A DNA stretch of 64,000 bases from Heloderma charlesbogerti (Eukaryota; Chordata; Lepidosauria; Squamata; Helodermatidae): contig JANEZZ010000793.1 of NCBI GenBank assembly GCA_026122225.1, forward strand, positions 1,798,001 to 1,862,000, read 5' to 3'. Positions 1 to 10,192 of this stretch are shown here, piece after piece. Both the position numbers and the translations under genes were made by a program. The notes below the pieces were generated by a model. That model did no database searches. It was not told the origin of the DNA and was given only the letters and a program-made list of their open reading frames with translations. How positions within the stretch are numbered: the first letter of the stretch is position 1; each line of letters begins with the position of its first letter.

Positions 1-1113
1 AGGGAAGTAAATAGTGGAGGGATCTGTATTAGGACCAATACTTTTCAACCTGTTCATAAATTATGTGGAATTAGAAGTGAGCAGTGAAGTGGCCAAGTTT
101 GCAGATGACACCAATTATTTAGGGTGGTTAAAACGAAAAGGGATTGTGAAGAGCTCCAAAAGGATCTCTCCAAACTGGGAGAATGGGCATTGAAATGGCA
201 AATGTGGTTCAGTGTAAGCAAGTGTAAAGTGATGCACGTTGGGGCAAAAAATCCCAAAATCAAGTATAGCCTGATAGGATCTGAACTAGCGGTGACCGAC
301 CAGGAAAGAGATCTTGGGATTGTGGCGGACAGCTCAATGAAGATGTCAACCCAGTGTGAGGCTGCTGTAAAACAGGCAAACCCCATCTTAGGCATAATTA
401 TGAAAGGAACTGAGAATAAAACTGCCAATATAATACTGCCCCTATACAAATCTATGGTATGACCAGACTTGTAATACTGTGTACAATTCTGGTCACCACA
501 CCTAAAAAAATATATTGTAGAGCTGGAAAAAGTCCAGAAAGGGGCAACTGAAATGATCATGGGGCTGGAGCATCTCCCCTATGAGAGAAGGTTACAACAG
601 CTAGGATTGTTTATCCTGGAAAAAAGGAGGGTAAAGGGAGACATGATAGAGGTCTACAAAATTATGCATGGTATGGAGAATGTGGCCAGGGAGACATTTT
701 TCTCCCTCTCTCAAAATACTAGGACCTGGGGTCATCCCATGAAGCTGATTGGTGGGAGATTCAGGACAGATAAAAGGAAGTACTTCTTCACACAGCGCAT
801 AGTTAAACTATGGAATTCGCTACCACAGGATGAAGTGACGGCCACCAATTTTGATGGCTTTAAAAAGGGGTTAGATAGATTCCTGGAGAAGTCTATCAAT
901 GGCTACTACTCTTAATGGCTATGTGCTACTTCCAGTACCAGAGGCAGTGCGCCTATGTACACCAGTTGCTGGGGAACATGGGTGGGAGGGTGCTGTTGTG
1001 CTCATGCCCTACTTGTGGGTTCCTGGTCGACAGCTGGTTGGCCACTGTGTGAACAGAATACTGGACTAGATGGACCCTTGGTCTGATCCAGCAGGGGTCT
1101 CCTTATGTTCTTA
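1..1113 (+). mobile_element. CR1-clade LINE copy (family A), 3' part
   Basis: The RT palm motif FADD is read at 98-109. RT C-terminal sequence (DLGIVADSSMKM, LYKSMV) follows, then the carboxyl end around 553-915 (YFFTQRIVKLWNSLPQDE). Stops and frameshifts break it, including a TGA at 460-462. The 3' UTR from about 916 to 1113 ends in ttatgttctta without a CR1 octamer repeat. The same 3' UTR recurs on the opposite strand at about 24965-25290 and 57303-57480, which defines the family within the window. The 5' part is off the window. Confidence 0.85.
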
Positions 1114-1114
1114 C

Positions 1115-1448
1115 GTAACCATTAATTAACCCATGGTTGGTTGGGGCTTTGCGGGAGCAAGTGAGTGTGCTGCTCCTGCCTGCTTGTTGCTTCTGCTTTG
1201 CATCCAGGGTTGTTGAGGAGGAAACAACCCAGAGTTTTAACCCAACAACAAACCATGGGTTTGATTCCCCCTGTCAGCTATCAGCGTTCCAGGTTTGCAT
1301 GTCATGCCAAACACCCAGGAACTGGTCCTGGGTTGTTTTCTAAACTGGATACAAAGCAGAAGCAGCGAGTGCACAAGAGGCAGCGCACTTGCTCATTCCT
1401 GCATGGCCCCCACAGCCCATGGGTTGTCGTTACATACGAACTGGATCT
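1115..1448. mobile_element. possible inverted-repeat element of the GGCCCGGTTC group
   Basis: The stretch starts with aaccattaattaacccatgg and ends with cccatgggttg...acatacgaactgg. The inverted arms resemble those of the better preserved copies at 17264-17545 and 47151-47483. The boundaries are approximate and no target-site duplication was found. Confidence 0.35.
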
Positions 1449-2002
1449 GTAAGTCTGAATTGCTCGCATATTCAGACTTAGAAATTAATACATGGGTGGT
1501 GGCAGAGATATCCAGGAGTAAAGAGCAGCTGTAGCCTGTCCTTCTTTGCAGGAAGGGGAAGTGTACATGCATGTAATCACACCTTACATGTAATCAACAC
1601 TTGTTCCCTATTCCAGGGAACTCTTTCTTCTTCTACACTTTCTCCATGCCTTAGGGTCCAACTACATGAATGTCAGAGATCCCTGATTTGATCTCCCAAT
1701 GCCTTTTTCTCTTCCTAAATCAGATATGGGGGCTCTACAGGTGTATCAGGGCTGTGGCACAGGAGGGGTGGTGGTAACTCTCTTCCTTAGCCAGATCTCT
1801 GCTGCAAATCTCCCTCTCCCTCTGAAGCAGTTATTAGCTACGAAGTGAAAAACATACAGGTACTTAGACATTTTTTTTCAGGATATCTGATCATGGATCA
1901 TGCAAATGAGAAACATATATGTGCTTTGCGAGTACATCATCATAAGCTTCCCCTGCCCTGCCAAAATGGCTCTCCTGGTTACAGGGGCACTAGTGAACAT
2001 TG
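1449..2002. other. DEUP1 intronic or downstream sequence, nothing recognised
   Basis: AT-rich to neutral sequence with no exon, repeat tail or tandem array that I can recognise. I looked here for the next DEUP1 exon on the minus strand and did not find one. Confidence 0.5.
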
Positions 2003-2010
2003 ACAAATCT

Positions 2011-2567
2011 TAGGGATGTCAGAGAATTCTGCCATGAACTCCAGTAAGATCCGGAATCCGTGGCAGAATGGCCCCCCCTGCCACCCCGTGGAATCCCTCC
2101 GGGACGGAGCTTACCTGGTGGCGGATGCGGCGGCGGTGGCTCCGGCAGCGGCTCCAGCTGGTCTCCCGGCCACTGCCGGGCTGCTGCGGCCGCAAATGGC
2201 CGTGTTACGTAGCCTATCACAGTCAGCCGTGATAGGCTACGTAACTACGTAGCCTATCACGGCAAAGAGCGGGGATGCAAATGGCGGCTGCTATGCCATT
2301 TCTGCCCCCACTCTTTGCCGTGATGGGCTATGTAAATACTTATGTAGCCTATCATCGCTGACTGCAAGGACGCAAATGGCAGCTGCTATGACGGCCGCCA
2401 TATGCAGCCACAGCAGCCCGGCCACTGCCGGAACTCCGGCTGTGGCTGGCCCTGGCCAGTGGCTCCGCAGAGCTGGCCGGGGAGGATTCCAGGGGGAGGG
2501 ACGGGGCGCCTCCCCCCCACCGCAGATTGTCTGGCGCGGAGCCAGGTAAGACTTTCATACATCCCTT
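2011..2567. mobile_element. hAT-like non-autonomous element, TAGGGATG termini, GC-rich and hairpin-rich
   Basis: The termini are tagggatgtc on the left and catacatccctt on the right. They are flanked by acaaatct (2003-2010) and ggaaatct (2568-2575), an 8-bp duplication with two mismatches. The interior is GC-rich and contains stacked inverted repeats built on tacgtagcctatcac. A second copy of the family at 61775-62136 has an exact 8-bp duplication and shares interior blocks: 'atcacggcaaagagc', 'gctggggaggattcc' and the C-run near the right end. The 8-bp duplication and terminal repeats point to the hAT superfamily. No transposase is present. Confidence 0.75.
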
Positions 2568-2828
2568 GGAAATCTTCAAGCCCACACCTCAAGATCAAGA
2601 CACTTTCATTTTTATGTAGTGTATTATAGATACTTTGTCTACTTATATAAAAAAATCATTTAACAGTACTACATGGTTGGAATTTTCAAACATTATGGGC
2701 CTGATTTGCAATGATATAGATACGGTCATTTTTAAGGTTTAGAAAACTTGTGATTTTAGTTAAGTATTTATCTGGATCTCATGGTTCATTTACTTCCAGT
2801 TCTTCTTTGAAAACAGAAGGAACAGTAC

Positions 2829-2942
2829 CTGAAACAGACTACATTTCTCAGACAATAATTTTCGCTGAGCATCTAAAGAAACTAGATGGTTTTGATAGAG
2901 TGTTTCTTGTTTATCCCACTCTCTTGATTTTGCTCTAAATTC
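2829..2942 (-). CDS. DEUP1: DEUP1 coding exon 6
   Basis: Read on the minus strand, the exon follows a good acceptor (tttaatttccag) and ends at CAG before a gtactg donor. It is 114 bp, 38 codons, phase 0 at both ends. It translates to a charged coiled-coil segment starting EFRAKSREWDKQETLYQ and ending KLLSEKCSLFQ. From memory this matches the DEUP1 stretch EFRAKSREWDKQEILYQ almost residue for residue. It joins directly to the LNQKLE end of the previous exon, as in the known protein. It is the last exon visible before the left edge. The donor is weaker than the others (GTACTG). Confidence 0.92.
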
Positions 2943-3280
2943 CTGGAAATTAAATAAGAAGCAGCACAAAGAAATTAATCACATTACAGACTATTTACAT
3001 TCTCCTGATACGCCCTGAAAAAGAAGGAATGGTGTAATTGCAGGTATAACCCCCTTTTGATAATTGGCAACAAATCTTGGGTGGGTGGGAGAATAAACAT
3101 ACATGGGAAAATGCAAAACTGAGAAGTTGAAAAACATGATAAAACAGTATATATAGTTATTCAGGTAAAACTTGGGAGCACTTAAAGTTCTTGCATTACA
3201 TATTAGCAATTGATATAGTACTTGCCAGATGCAAAGCTCTTTGTCAGCCATTGATAATATTTAGCACTGAAGTGTTCAAA

Positions 3281-3335
3281 ATGCCTTGCATGCAAAAATG
3301 TGCTCTACCATTGAGCTATGGCCCCTCCCCTATGA
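3281..3335 (-). repeat. tRNA-derived SINE head fragment
   Basis: The sequence ttgcatgcaaaaatgtgctc followed by taccattgagctatggc is the reverse complement of a tRNA-like promoter head (gctcaatggtagagcac). It matches the better copy at 36985-37195. It is only a fragment and not a functional tRNA. Confidence 0.65.
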
Positions 3336-3549
3336 GTGCTTTAAATTACTTTGGACCACATGGGGGCCCTGTGCAGAGGTGTTTTTTCACATGTCCCACA
3401 TCTCATATAAATCAGCTCTGAGGAACAGTGCTGGGCTGCAATTCTTCTGGCTTAGTTTGATGGTGTGGCTCTCACACGGCAGCTAGGCATTGCTGTGCTG
3501 TCAATATGCAACATTCCCTAGGTGTACAAAAATGTAAGAGCTGATCCAT

Positions 3550-3650
3550 GGGCCCAGTGAATGGTCTGAGAACGCCTGATGCTAAAGTTAAGTGGCTGTG
3601 GACCTGCTCAGTAATCTGGATGGGAGACTACTGGGAGCCCCATGTAAATA
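3550..3650 (+). repeat. 5S rRNA-derived sequence (SINE or pseudogene)
   Basis: The order of blocks follows vertebrate 5S rRNA: gatgctaaagttaagtggc, then a diverged middle, then gtaatctggatgggagac and tactgggagcccc. The 5S counterparts are gaagctaagcagggtc, gtacttggatgggagacc and gcctgggaataccg. The 3' tail departs from 5S and becomes AT-rich, as in a 5S-headed SINE. It is too diverged to be a working 5S gene. Confidence 0.6.
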
Positions 3651-4069
3651 TAATAAATTTAATTTTCAGGTAAAAAGTGGGAGCACTTAAAGCATCTATT
3701 TGCTAGTCGGCAGGCAAATAGGTATATCATCAGATATTAACCATCATACCTACATAGAACTTTCAAGCTATGCCCCTGCCCTTTAAAGGGGAGCGCAACT
3801 CCATCTGGGATAGAATATATGCCTAATCCCCAGACAAAAGAACCACCTATCCACAGAACCTTTGTCTTTTTGGGATTCAGCTTCTGTATTGATTCTCATC
3901 TATCCCATTACCAAATCCAAACCTCAGTTCAGTTGACAGTATCAAAAGAGATCAAGGAGTATCATCAGGGTTACGCTCCCCCTGACTCTCCTCCAACAGA
4001 GGTCATTTTGCATCACGGGGGAGGGGGAAATATATGGGAGAAGGCATTGCTTCAGATAGATATACTTAC

Positions 4070-4204
4070 CTCCAATTTCTGATTTAAACTGCTTAGCTGA
4101 AAACGAGTCTCTGGGTTTTCTGTACATTTCTCCATAGCATGAACTTTATTTTGTTTTAACTGGTGCAGCTGTAGCTTTTCATAGCTTTGTGTTAGCTTGG
4201 CAAA
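4070..4204 (-). CDS. DEUP1: DEUP1 coding exon 5
   Basis: The acceptor catttcatttttag precedes TTTGCC, and the exon ends GAG before gtaagtata, a strong donor. It is 135 bp, 45 codons, phase 0 at both ends. The product begins FAKLTQSYEKLQLHQLKQ and ends FQLSSLNQKLE. In remembered DEUP1 sequence the same place reads FSKLTxNFEKLRLHQMKQNKV...LSNLNQKLE. It is predicted helical and rich in K, E, Q and L, consistent with a coiled coil. The middle (HAMEKCTENPETR) is the least conserved part. Introns on both sides carry repeats but the exon itself is clean. Confidence 0.93.
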
Positions 4205-4210
4205 CTAAAA

Positions 4211-5080
4211 ATGAAATGAGTGTCAGGAACATCTTATTTCATCCTTAATACTGAAGCCATACTTGACAAAGACAGTTAAGCTTAGACATTCTAATTAGCC
4301 AATCTCTGTAAAAATAAAGACATTTTAAGTTACCAGTTAGTACAACAAAACAGTTTAAGGATGAACAAGGCTGAGTTTTCACGTAGCTTGTGCTGTTAAT
4401 TAACTGCACTGTTAAACACTAATTGACTTGATAGTTGCTTGATGCTGCCATGCCATGTAAAAGGATTCTTGCCCAAGTGATTGTATGAATTGTTTTGCAT
4501 TTGTTTAGTGCCATCTTGTGTTGACAGTTTTAATGGTTCTTCAGAATTGGAGAGCTGGATTAACTGCTTAATCCAATAACAGCAGCTTCCCTCCTGCAGC
4601 AAACAGCGATTTTTGCCAGATCCACAGCATGAAGAGGGAGGGCTAACTGGAGGCCCAGTGCAGAGCTGCCCCCTCTGTGGCTGCTATTTAAAACAACAAC
4701 GCACACACATTAAACGCTATCATGTATTTAACATGTAATTATTAGTATATGTAAAAACATCATGAAGATTAAGGACAGAATTTCAATTATAATGAAGACT
4801 CTGGTAACATTAGAGATAAGGTACTGCTCAGAGATATTTTTTTTTTAAATATGGTAAGCAGTATATAATTTATTATAAATAAATAAATAAATAAATCTGA
4901 CAAATGTAAAAAGGTGATTTGGGGCACATGCGTCATCAAGCGTGATTATTAAAACTTTAAGCAAGATTTTTTAAGATTTTAATACTACTGGAAGAGACCA
5001 GGAGAAATACTGCCAAGGGGTGGGGCGGGGCGGGGCGGGGCAGCTGGCTGGCTGGGGCAAAGAACAGCTGTCTGGTGTTC
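4211..5080. other. DEUP1 intron 4, left part
   Basis: Mostly unassigned AT-rich sequence. It contains a short (aaat)n run near 4877-4897 and a GGGGC-type simple repeat at about 5018-5041. Confidence 0.5.
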
Positions 5081-5084
5081 TTTT

Positions 5085-5200
5085 AACACCATAAATTATG
5101 GAAATCCCTTCCTGCAGTTTTGTGCCTTATACCATCGGTGCTGGCCTTTAAAAAAAAGTGTTAAAAGCTTATTTGTTCAAATTGGGCTTTCTTAGTGGTT
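5085..5200 (+). mobile_element. possible L2-like LINE 3' fragment
   Basis: Weak resemblance to the L2-like tails elsewhere in the window (tggaaatcccttcctgcag, then cttatttgttcaaattgggc). Too short and diverged to be sure. Confidence 0.3.
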
Positions 5201-5680
5201 AATGTGTGTTCTATTCTCAACACTCAAACTTGGTTTAATTTTCCTTGATTCTCATAGTACTGTTTTTGTATATTTATATGAACTTGTGTCCAAAACCTTT
5301 CTTTGAAGTTGCTTTGTGGGGGTATATCTCTGAAAAGTGGTGTGAGTGAGTGATAGAATGAGTGCCTGTCTGTCTATATGAAATATGGATGAGACAGGCA
5401 ACAGAAAGCAAGCAAGAGTAGACTCCAGCAGATAATACATCTGGCATATACATATACAGCACTATTCAAAGTATTCAAAGCATTTCACATATTGTCTCTT
5501 ATTAATCCTTACAACAGCCCTATAATGTAGGTCGCTATTATTGTCCCCACACTGCTGGTGTGGTGGCTAAAGCTGAATGTGTCTTGTCTAAGCGCCATTT
5601 ACTGCAGCTTGTTTTCTGGGATTTATTCCAGGAACAACTAATGTTGTTTGCACCAGATCCCAAGTAAAGTAATTCTTTAG

Positions 5681-5790
5681 GGCAGGATGGAGAACCTTTT
5701 TTGGCCCAAGGGCCAAATTGGCTCGGGTTATGCACGTCAGGAACACATCCCACCAGTGGAAGAGGCCACAACCGAAAATGGCATGGTCAC
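5681..5790 (+). repeat. hAT-like repeat fragment (CAGGGGTG family)
   Basis: The stretch ggatggagaacctttttt...cccaagggcc...ccagtggaagaggcc follows the same order as the family copies at 26060-26180, 35107-35395 and 60948-61075. A CA-rich tract follows at about 5833-5880. Confidence 0.5.
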
Positions 5791-5889
5791 TCACTGCTTA
5801 CAAGCAGCCCCCAGTGTGCTTTGCTGGACACCATTCACACATATACACACTCACACACCCCATTCACATAAACACATGAACATTTGGCT

Positions 5890-6412
5890 TTGCTCACCCC
5901 TTGTCTTTCCCAATCAGGAAAGGTGAGGGGCAGGCAAAGCCTACTGAGCTGCCCCCACAAGGAGCACTCCTCAAGCGTCCCAAGCTTCTCCCCTCCGAGG
6001 AAGGAGACACTACTCCAGTCTCGGAAAGGGGAGTCGGAGATCCATACACCCCTCCCCCTCATGGCCAGTATGGAAAGAACCATGCTGGCTGCTTCTCCGA
6101 GGTTGAGGTCAGAAACTCAATCTCAGAAAAGGGGAAAAGGGAGCATTTGAGCAGGGAGGGAAAGAGATTGGAGAGGCCGGAATACAATTTATCCTCAGTC
6201 TCCTTCCCTCCCCCTCTGAATTGCCTTTGCTTGACCAGCTGAAAAGTCCAACTAGCGAAAAAGCAAAGAATGGAGGACAGGGAGATAAAGATCGCATCTG
6301 CCACTCCTCCCTTTCTGCTGGCTTCAGCCCAGGAGGGCATAGGAATTTTGGAAGCCTCCAAGTTTGGGACTTCTGTACAGCAAGGCCGCAAGCCATAGGA
6401 TTGTGCCCTTAA
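5890..6412. repeat. GC-richer intronic block ending in a Harbinger-like terminus
   Basis: The right end (6393-6412, cataggattgtgccctta) equals the terminus of the palindromic elements at 17737, 26459 and 50596. I could not find the matching left terminus, so the extent is unknown. Confidence 0.35.
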
Positions 6413-6525
6413 TGCATCACAACAGAGACAAGCAATAAAGTTAGACACAAAGCAGTCAATAATTTATTAAACTAACCTTGAAATATTGCAAGCATTATAA
6501 AATAAGAATCTGACTTTTTCCTTAC

Positions 6526-6621
6526 TTGAGTTTTCAGGGCTTGAAGTTGAGAATCATAGTTCTGAGCCATCTCATATTTTGTCTTTTGCAAGCTATCCAG
6601 CTTCTGTCTTAGTAGCCCAAC
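6526..6621 (-). CDS. DEUP1: DEUP1 coding exon 4
   Basis: It lies between the acceptor ttcaaatacag and the strong donor gtaaggaaaa. It is 96 bp, 32 codons, phase 0 at both ends. The product starts VGLLRQKLDSLQKTKYEM and ends QNYDSQLQALKTQ. The first eleven residues are identical to what I remember of mammalian DEUP1 (VGLLRQKLDSL), and the rest follows its QNYEGQLQSLKAQ pattern. CEP63 reads VGMLHQQVEE here, so this exon is the clearest argument for DEUP1. It is continuous with DQKGQE of the previous exon and FAKLT of the next. Confidence 0.94.
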
Positions 6622-6639
6622 CTGTATTTGAAATGGACA

Positions 6640-7640
6640 TTAATTAGAGTACCCAAAGAGTTCCAAAAGCCAAAGTAATTAAAGAAGGACAAAGATAACA
6701 CCACAAAATAATAATAATCAGCATGTTATTAACATAAAAAATTAAATGTATTAAAAAGAAGCCAAGGAACCATCTTCCACCACCATTACACTGGGATGTA
6801 TACACCCATAGAAATTTAATGTATGTAAGCATTTGGATTTAATTTCTTATATGGTTATGGAAGGAAGAATTCTTTGCATTACAGCAGTTCCTGAGCAGTT
6901 CCTGAGTATCCTACCTGGCAGTAATTTCATGCAATCTGGTAAGAGCCTACATCTTGGAACCAGAATAAATTGTGCAAAACATGTGTTTTGTTTATTCTCT
7001 GTGCAAAAGTTAGATTTATTTGTGGTACAGTCATAGGAACATATAGTTCTACCACTGGGCATAGAATATATTATTATCATCCCATTCTCTGCAGTGGAAC
7101 AGTGAGAATTTTACTACCTCTTGATCAAAGAAGGCAACTGTAGATCTCCCAAAATGCTGCATTTTTTGTGTCTGGAAACCTTCTACATTTGATTACGGCT
7201 GAACTCATTAAATGTCTTACTCTGAAGCTGTCTAACCATAGTTAAAGAGACCGCTTCATAAGAAGTGGTTCTGAAAGGTATATTGAGAAGATATACGAGT
7301 ACAACCAAGATTATACGAATGGCAAGTAGGGTCACAATTTAATAAATACCCTATTTCTTCTTTTTATATGACTATAAAAATGTTATGCATTTTAATTGTA
7401 GAAAAAATAGCAGCTTGCGGGGGGTGGATTTTTGTCAGGGCAGTGGCAGAAGGGGAAAGATTTATCTCTCCCTCTCCACTCTTGTGGTCCCAGTCATGGC
7501 CAGGCCCCAAGTGGCTGTTATTTGCAGTTGTGAAAACATTCATGCACCTTAAACTGACACGTTTAGCAACACGTGTAGTTTGGCCCTAAGGGTGCTCATG
7601 AAGTTCTGGGCTTAAAACCAATGTTTGCAGGTACCAGCTA
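6640..7640. other. DEUP1 intron 3, no recognised element
   Basis: AT-rich sequence without a readable exon, SINE head or LINE motif. Candidate short reading frames here have no coding signature. Confidence 0.5.
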
Positions 7641-8048
7641 TATGCAAGTTAAATCCTTAAATAACATATGGCAATACAGGGCACAAGGATGTTCTTAAGA
7701 GACGCCTCTCTTAAGGCTCCGAGGGTGTGTGCACTCCAACAGCAATCCTCTCTCTTGCTTGAAAAGGAACTGATACTCCATGTGATGTCAGATTTTCTGC
7801 AGAACATCAATGGGAAAGTGAATTTGTCTTCAAAGAGAAATTTAAAGGCAATGCTCACCTGCAGAGAGTGTGCTGCTGTTCCTTCTAAAAAGTCGTATTT
7901 TTGAGTTCTCAAAAGAAACGGAAGAAGTGTGGGAAAGGCAGGAGAACAATATTTGACGATTACATCAGGTGGGATGCTTCCTGATAAGCCTTTTATCATG
8001 CCATTACCCTGCCTCATTCACAGAAGGGGGATGGGGAGAGAGAGAATG

Positions 8049-8205
8049 CTGTTGTCCACTAATAACCCTCCTGTGTTTTACCACCACTTCTACCAACATT
8101 TTTCTTGCTGCAGAAAAATCCATTAAGGAAGAAAAGACGGGATAGCTGAACAATGTAATTTGATTGGCAGCACGAGGAGCAATATGTCTGGAAGCACCCC
8201 CAGAT
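8049..8205 (+). repeat. terminal part of a short inverted-repeat element
   Basis: From ataaccctcctgtgtttt to tatgtctggaagcaccccc it parallels 61655-61768, which ends in ctgtttggaagcacc. It appears to be the right end of the family with ATA duplications seen complete at 57198-57637. The left limit was not found. Confidence 0.5.
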
Positions 8206-8269
8206 ACCCCCCCCCAAAGCGAGTGGATCCTCTGCAGGATTCCAGTAGGTTTGGGCCACACCATTAGTG

Positions 8270-8600
8270 TCAGGGTGGAGGGAAGGTTTTTGTGAGGGTG
8301 GAGACTGAGCCCATAGAGCCCCAGAGCAGTTGTGATTCTGAGGAAGAGCATAACCTGTGGGAGATGAGCTCGCTCATCACTCACAGGCGCAGTGGCAGGG
8401 AGAGATTCCTCCTGCCTGCATTCCTGAGAGAGACAGTGACCCTGGCAGTGAGACAGCACGGGATGGGGCCTTGTTGGACGCTCGGCACAGACGCAGGGAG
8501 CGGCGCCAGATGGAGGGCACCAAGAGGAGGCGCTCTGCCTGCTTGGCGCGAAAACAATGGTCGTGTCCCGAGGACCCAAGGGTAAGAGGGAGGACCTCTC
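8270..8600. repeat. possible LTR-type repeat fragment
   Basis: A run of acidic-codon-like sequence (gattctgaggaagagc, gacagtgaccctggcagtg) resembles the interior of the LTR at 48545-49075 and the block at 58760-59600. No termini were seen, and the class is a guess. Confidence 0.3.
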
Positions 8601-8654
8601 CATAGCCCATAAGTTCAGTGTCTTCCTGCTCTCCTTCAAACGGGGACCAACTGC

Positions 8655-9453
8655 CTTCAATCTTTCCCAGCATCACGGTCTTTTCCAGTGACTTTTCTCT
8701 TCGCATTAGGTGGCCAAAATATTTGAGCTTCAGCTTCAGTATCTGTCCTTCCAATGAGCACTCAGGGTTGATTTCCTTTAGGATGGACTGATTTGACCTC
8801 ATTGCAGTCCAGGGGACTCATAAGAGTCTTCTCCAGCACCACAGTTCGAAAGCATTGATTCTTCGGCGCTCAGCCTTCCTTATAGTCCAGTTCTCACAGC
8901 CATATATTACTACTGGGAAAACCATAGCTTTGATTATATGAACCTTTGTCAGCAAGGTGATGTCTCTGCTTCTTACTATGCTGTCTAGGTGTGCCATAGC
9001 TTTCCTCCCAAGGAGCAAGTGTCTTTTAATTTCATGGCTACAGTCACCGTCTGCTGTGATCTTGGAGCCCAAGAAAGTAAAATCTGTCACTGCTTCCATT
9101 TCTTCCCCTTCTAAATGCCAGGAAGGGATGGGGCCAGATGCCATGATCTTCGTTTTTTTAATGTTGAGTTTTAAAGCAGCTTTTGCACTCTCCACTTTCA
9201 CCCTCAACAAGAGGCTCTTTAGATCTCTTCGCTTTCTGCCATTAGGGTGGTATCGTCTGCATATCGGAGGTTGTTGATAATTCTCCCGGCAATCTTAATT
9301 CCGACCTGTGATTCATCCAACCCGGCGTTTCTCATGATATACTCTGAATATAAATTAAATAAGCAGGGCGACAATGTACAGCCTTGTCGTACTCCTTTCC
9401 CAATTTGGAACCAATCAGTTGTTCCATGTCCGATTCTTACTGTTGCTTCTTTT
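8655..9453 (-). mobile_element. BovB/RTE LINE fragment
   Basis: Minus-strand translation gives LKLNIKKTKIMASG, FTFLGSKITADGDCSHEIKR and KAERRRINAFELWCWRRLL, nearly the same as the BovB at 13499-16715. The RYADDTT catalytic motif of the RT is still readable near 9245-9275. Both ends are truncated relative to the full copy: the left lacks the BovB 3' end and the right stops in the RT domain. It sits in DEUP1 intron 3. Confidence 0.9.
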
Positions 9454-9459
9454 GGTCAC

Positions 9460-9890
9460 ATTAGACGGTGGCAAAATGTTGGGAACTGGCACAGACAGAC
9501 AGACACACGCACGTATGCGTGCACGCACATGAAACATGCTGGTCCACGTAATTCCTCCCACCCAAAACTCTATGCGGTGAACAGATCTCAGGCATAATAC
9601 TGTTTCAGACATGGACTGGATTGCATAGCTGGGGAGATCCCACATTCAAATAACTGAACCTCCCAGTTGAAAAATTAGATTCTACACACACTGATGCACA
9701 TGACCTAGAGACCTGATTCTGATCTCACCATGCATACAGGTTCCAGGGGAATAAACTTATGTGTACTTAAGTGTGCATTATTGAGTACAGGATCATGGCC
9801 TTTGATAAGTGTACTGAACAAGTATATTCATAAAGCAAACTATTAAGTAGCTCCTTCAATTCAATGCTATATCAACAAAAGAGATAGTAT
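9460..9890. other. DEUP1 intron 3 sequence next to exon 3
   Basis: Contains a short CA/CG alternating tract near 9498-9530 and otherwise nothing recognised. The splice donor of exon 3 is at its right edge. Confidence 0.5.
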
Positions 9891-9897
9891 ACCATAC

Positions 9898-10069
9898 CTC
9901 TTGGCCTTTCTGATCTAACTTGCTTTGGGCACTTGCTAATTCCTGATCCCGAATAGTCATTCTTGCTTCTAACGTTTGCATCTTCTTTTCCCATTCTAGT
10001 TTCTTGTTATTTACCATTATGTCAATTTGATGCATTAGTTCTTGAAGCTCAGCATCACAAGGGACAGAT
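9898..10069 (-). CDS. DEUP1: DEUP1 coding exon 3
   Basis: The exon begins one base into its reading frame (A, completing an AGA arginine codon with the AG that ends the start exon). It then reads SVPCDAELQELMHQIDIM...KKLEWEKKM...DQELASAQSKLDQKGQE, 57 codons. It ends GAG before gtatgg. CxAELQELMxQIDIMV is the shared N-terminal signature of DEUP1 and CEP63. DQELAxAQ and LDQKGQE are DEUP1-like. The acceptor (cttatctttag) has a modest pyrimidine tract. An in-frame ATG at 10087-10089, just inside the intron, could give an alternative start (MDELIFR) if the exon began further upstream. I favour the spliced start because the phase with 22218-22278 fits exactly. Confidence 0.92.
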
Positions 10070-10192
10070 CTAAAGATAAGTTCATCCATATTTTTATCCA
10101 GGTCATGGCACTTTTTCTAAAATGAGTTTATCTTTGACTTCAGAATAACTGGATCATGTATTTGAATGTTTTTTTCTTAGTTAAAGTTTCTT

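Larger units (their letters stand above)
3161..3692. repeat. 27-bp direct repeats flanking a SINE-bearing block
   Basis: Positions 3161-3187 and 3666-3692 share 25 of 27 bases (tcaggtaaaa..tgggagcacttaaag). The block between them holds a reversed tRNA-SINE head near 3285-3335 and a 5S-rRNA-like stretch near 3550-3650. It could be a long target-site duplication around a composite retroposed insert, or a local duplication. Confidence 0.6.

Noticed and set aside
1..2828. Next DEUP1 exon (after LSEKCSLFQ) within the left end
   Set aside because: Searched on the minus strand for a coiled-coil exon with splice sites and found only repeats and unassigned sequence; it probably lies beyond the window.
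8004..8660. 218-codon minus-strand frame
   Set aside because: It crosses the boundary of a TIR repeat and an LTR-like block up to a BovB fragment, so it is a patchwork of repeats.
10087..10089. ATG just upstream of DEUP1 exon 3 as the gene start
   Set aside because: It lies before the acceptor AG, and exon 2 at 22218-22278 supplies a start with exact phase. It remains a possible alternative start.
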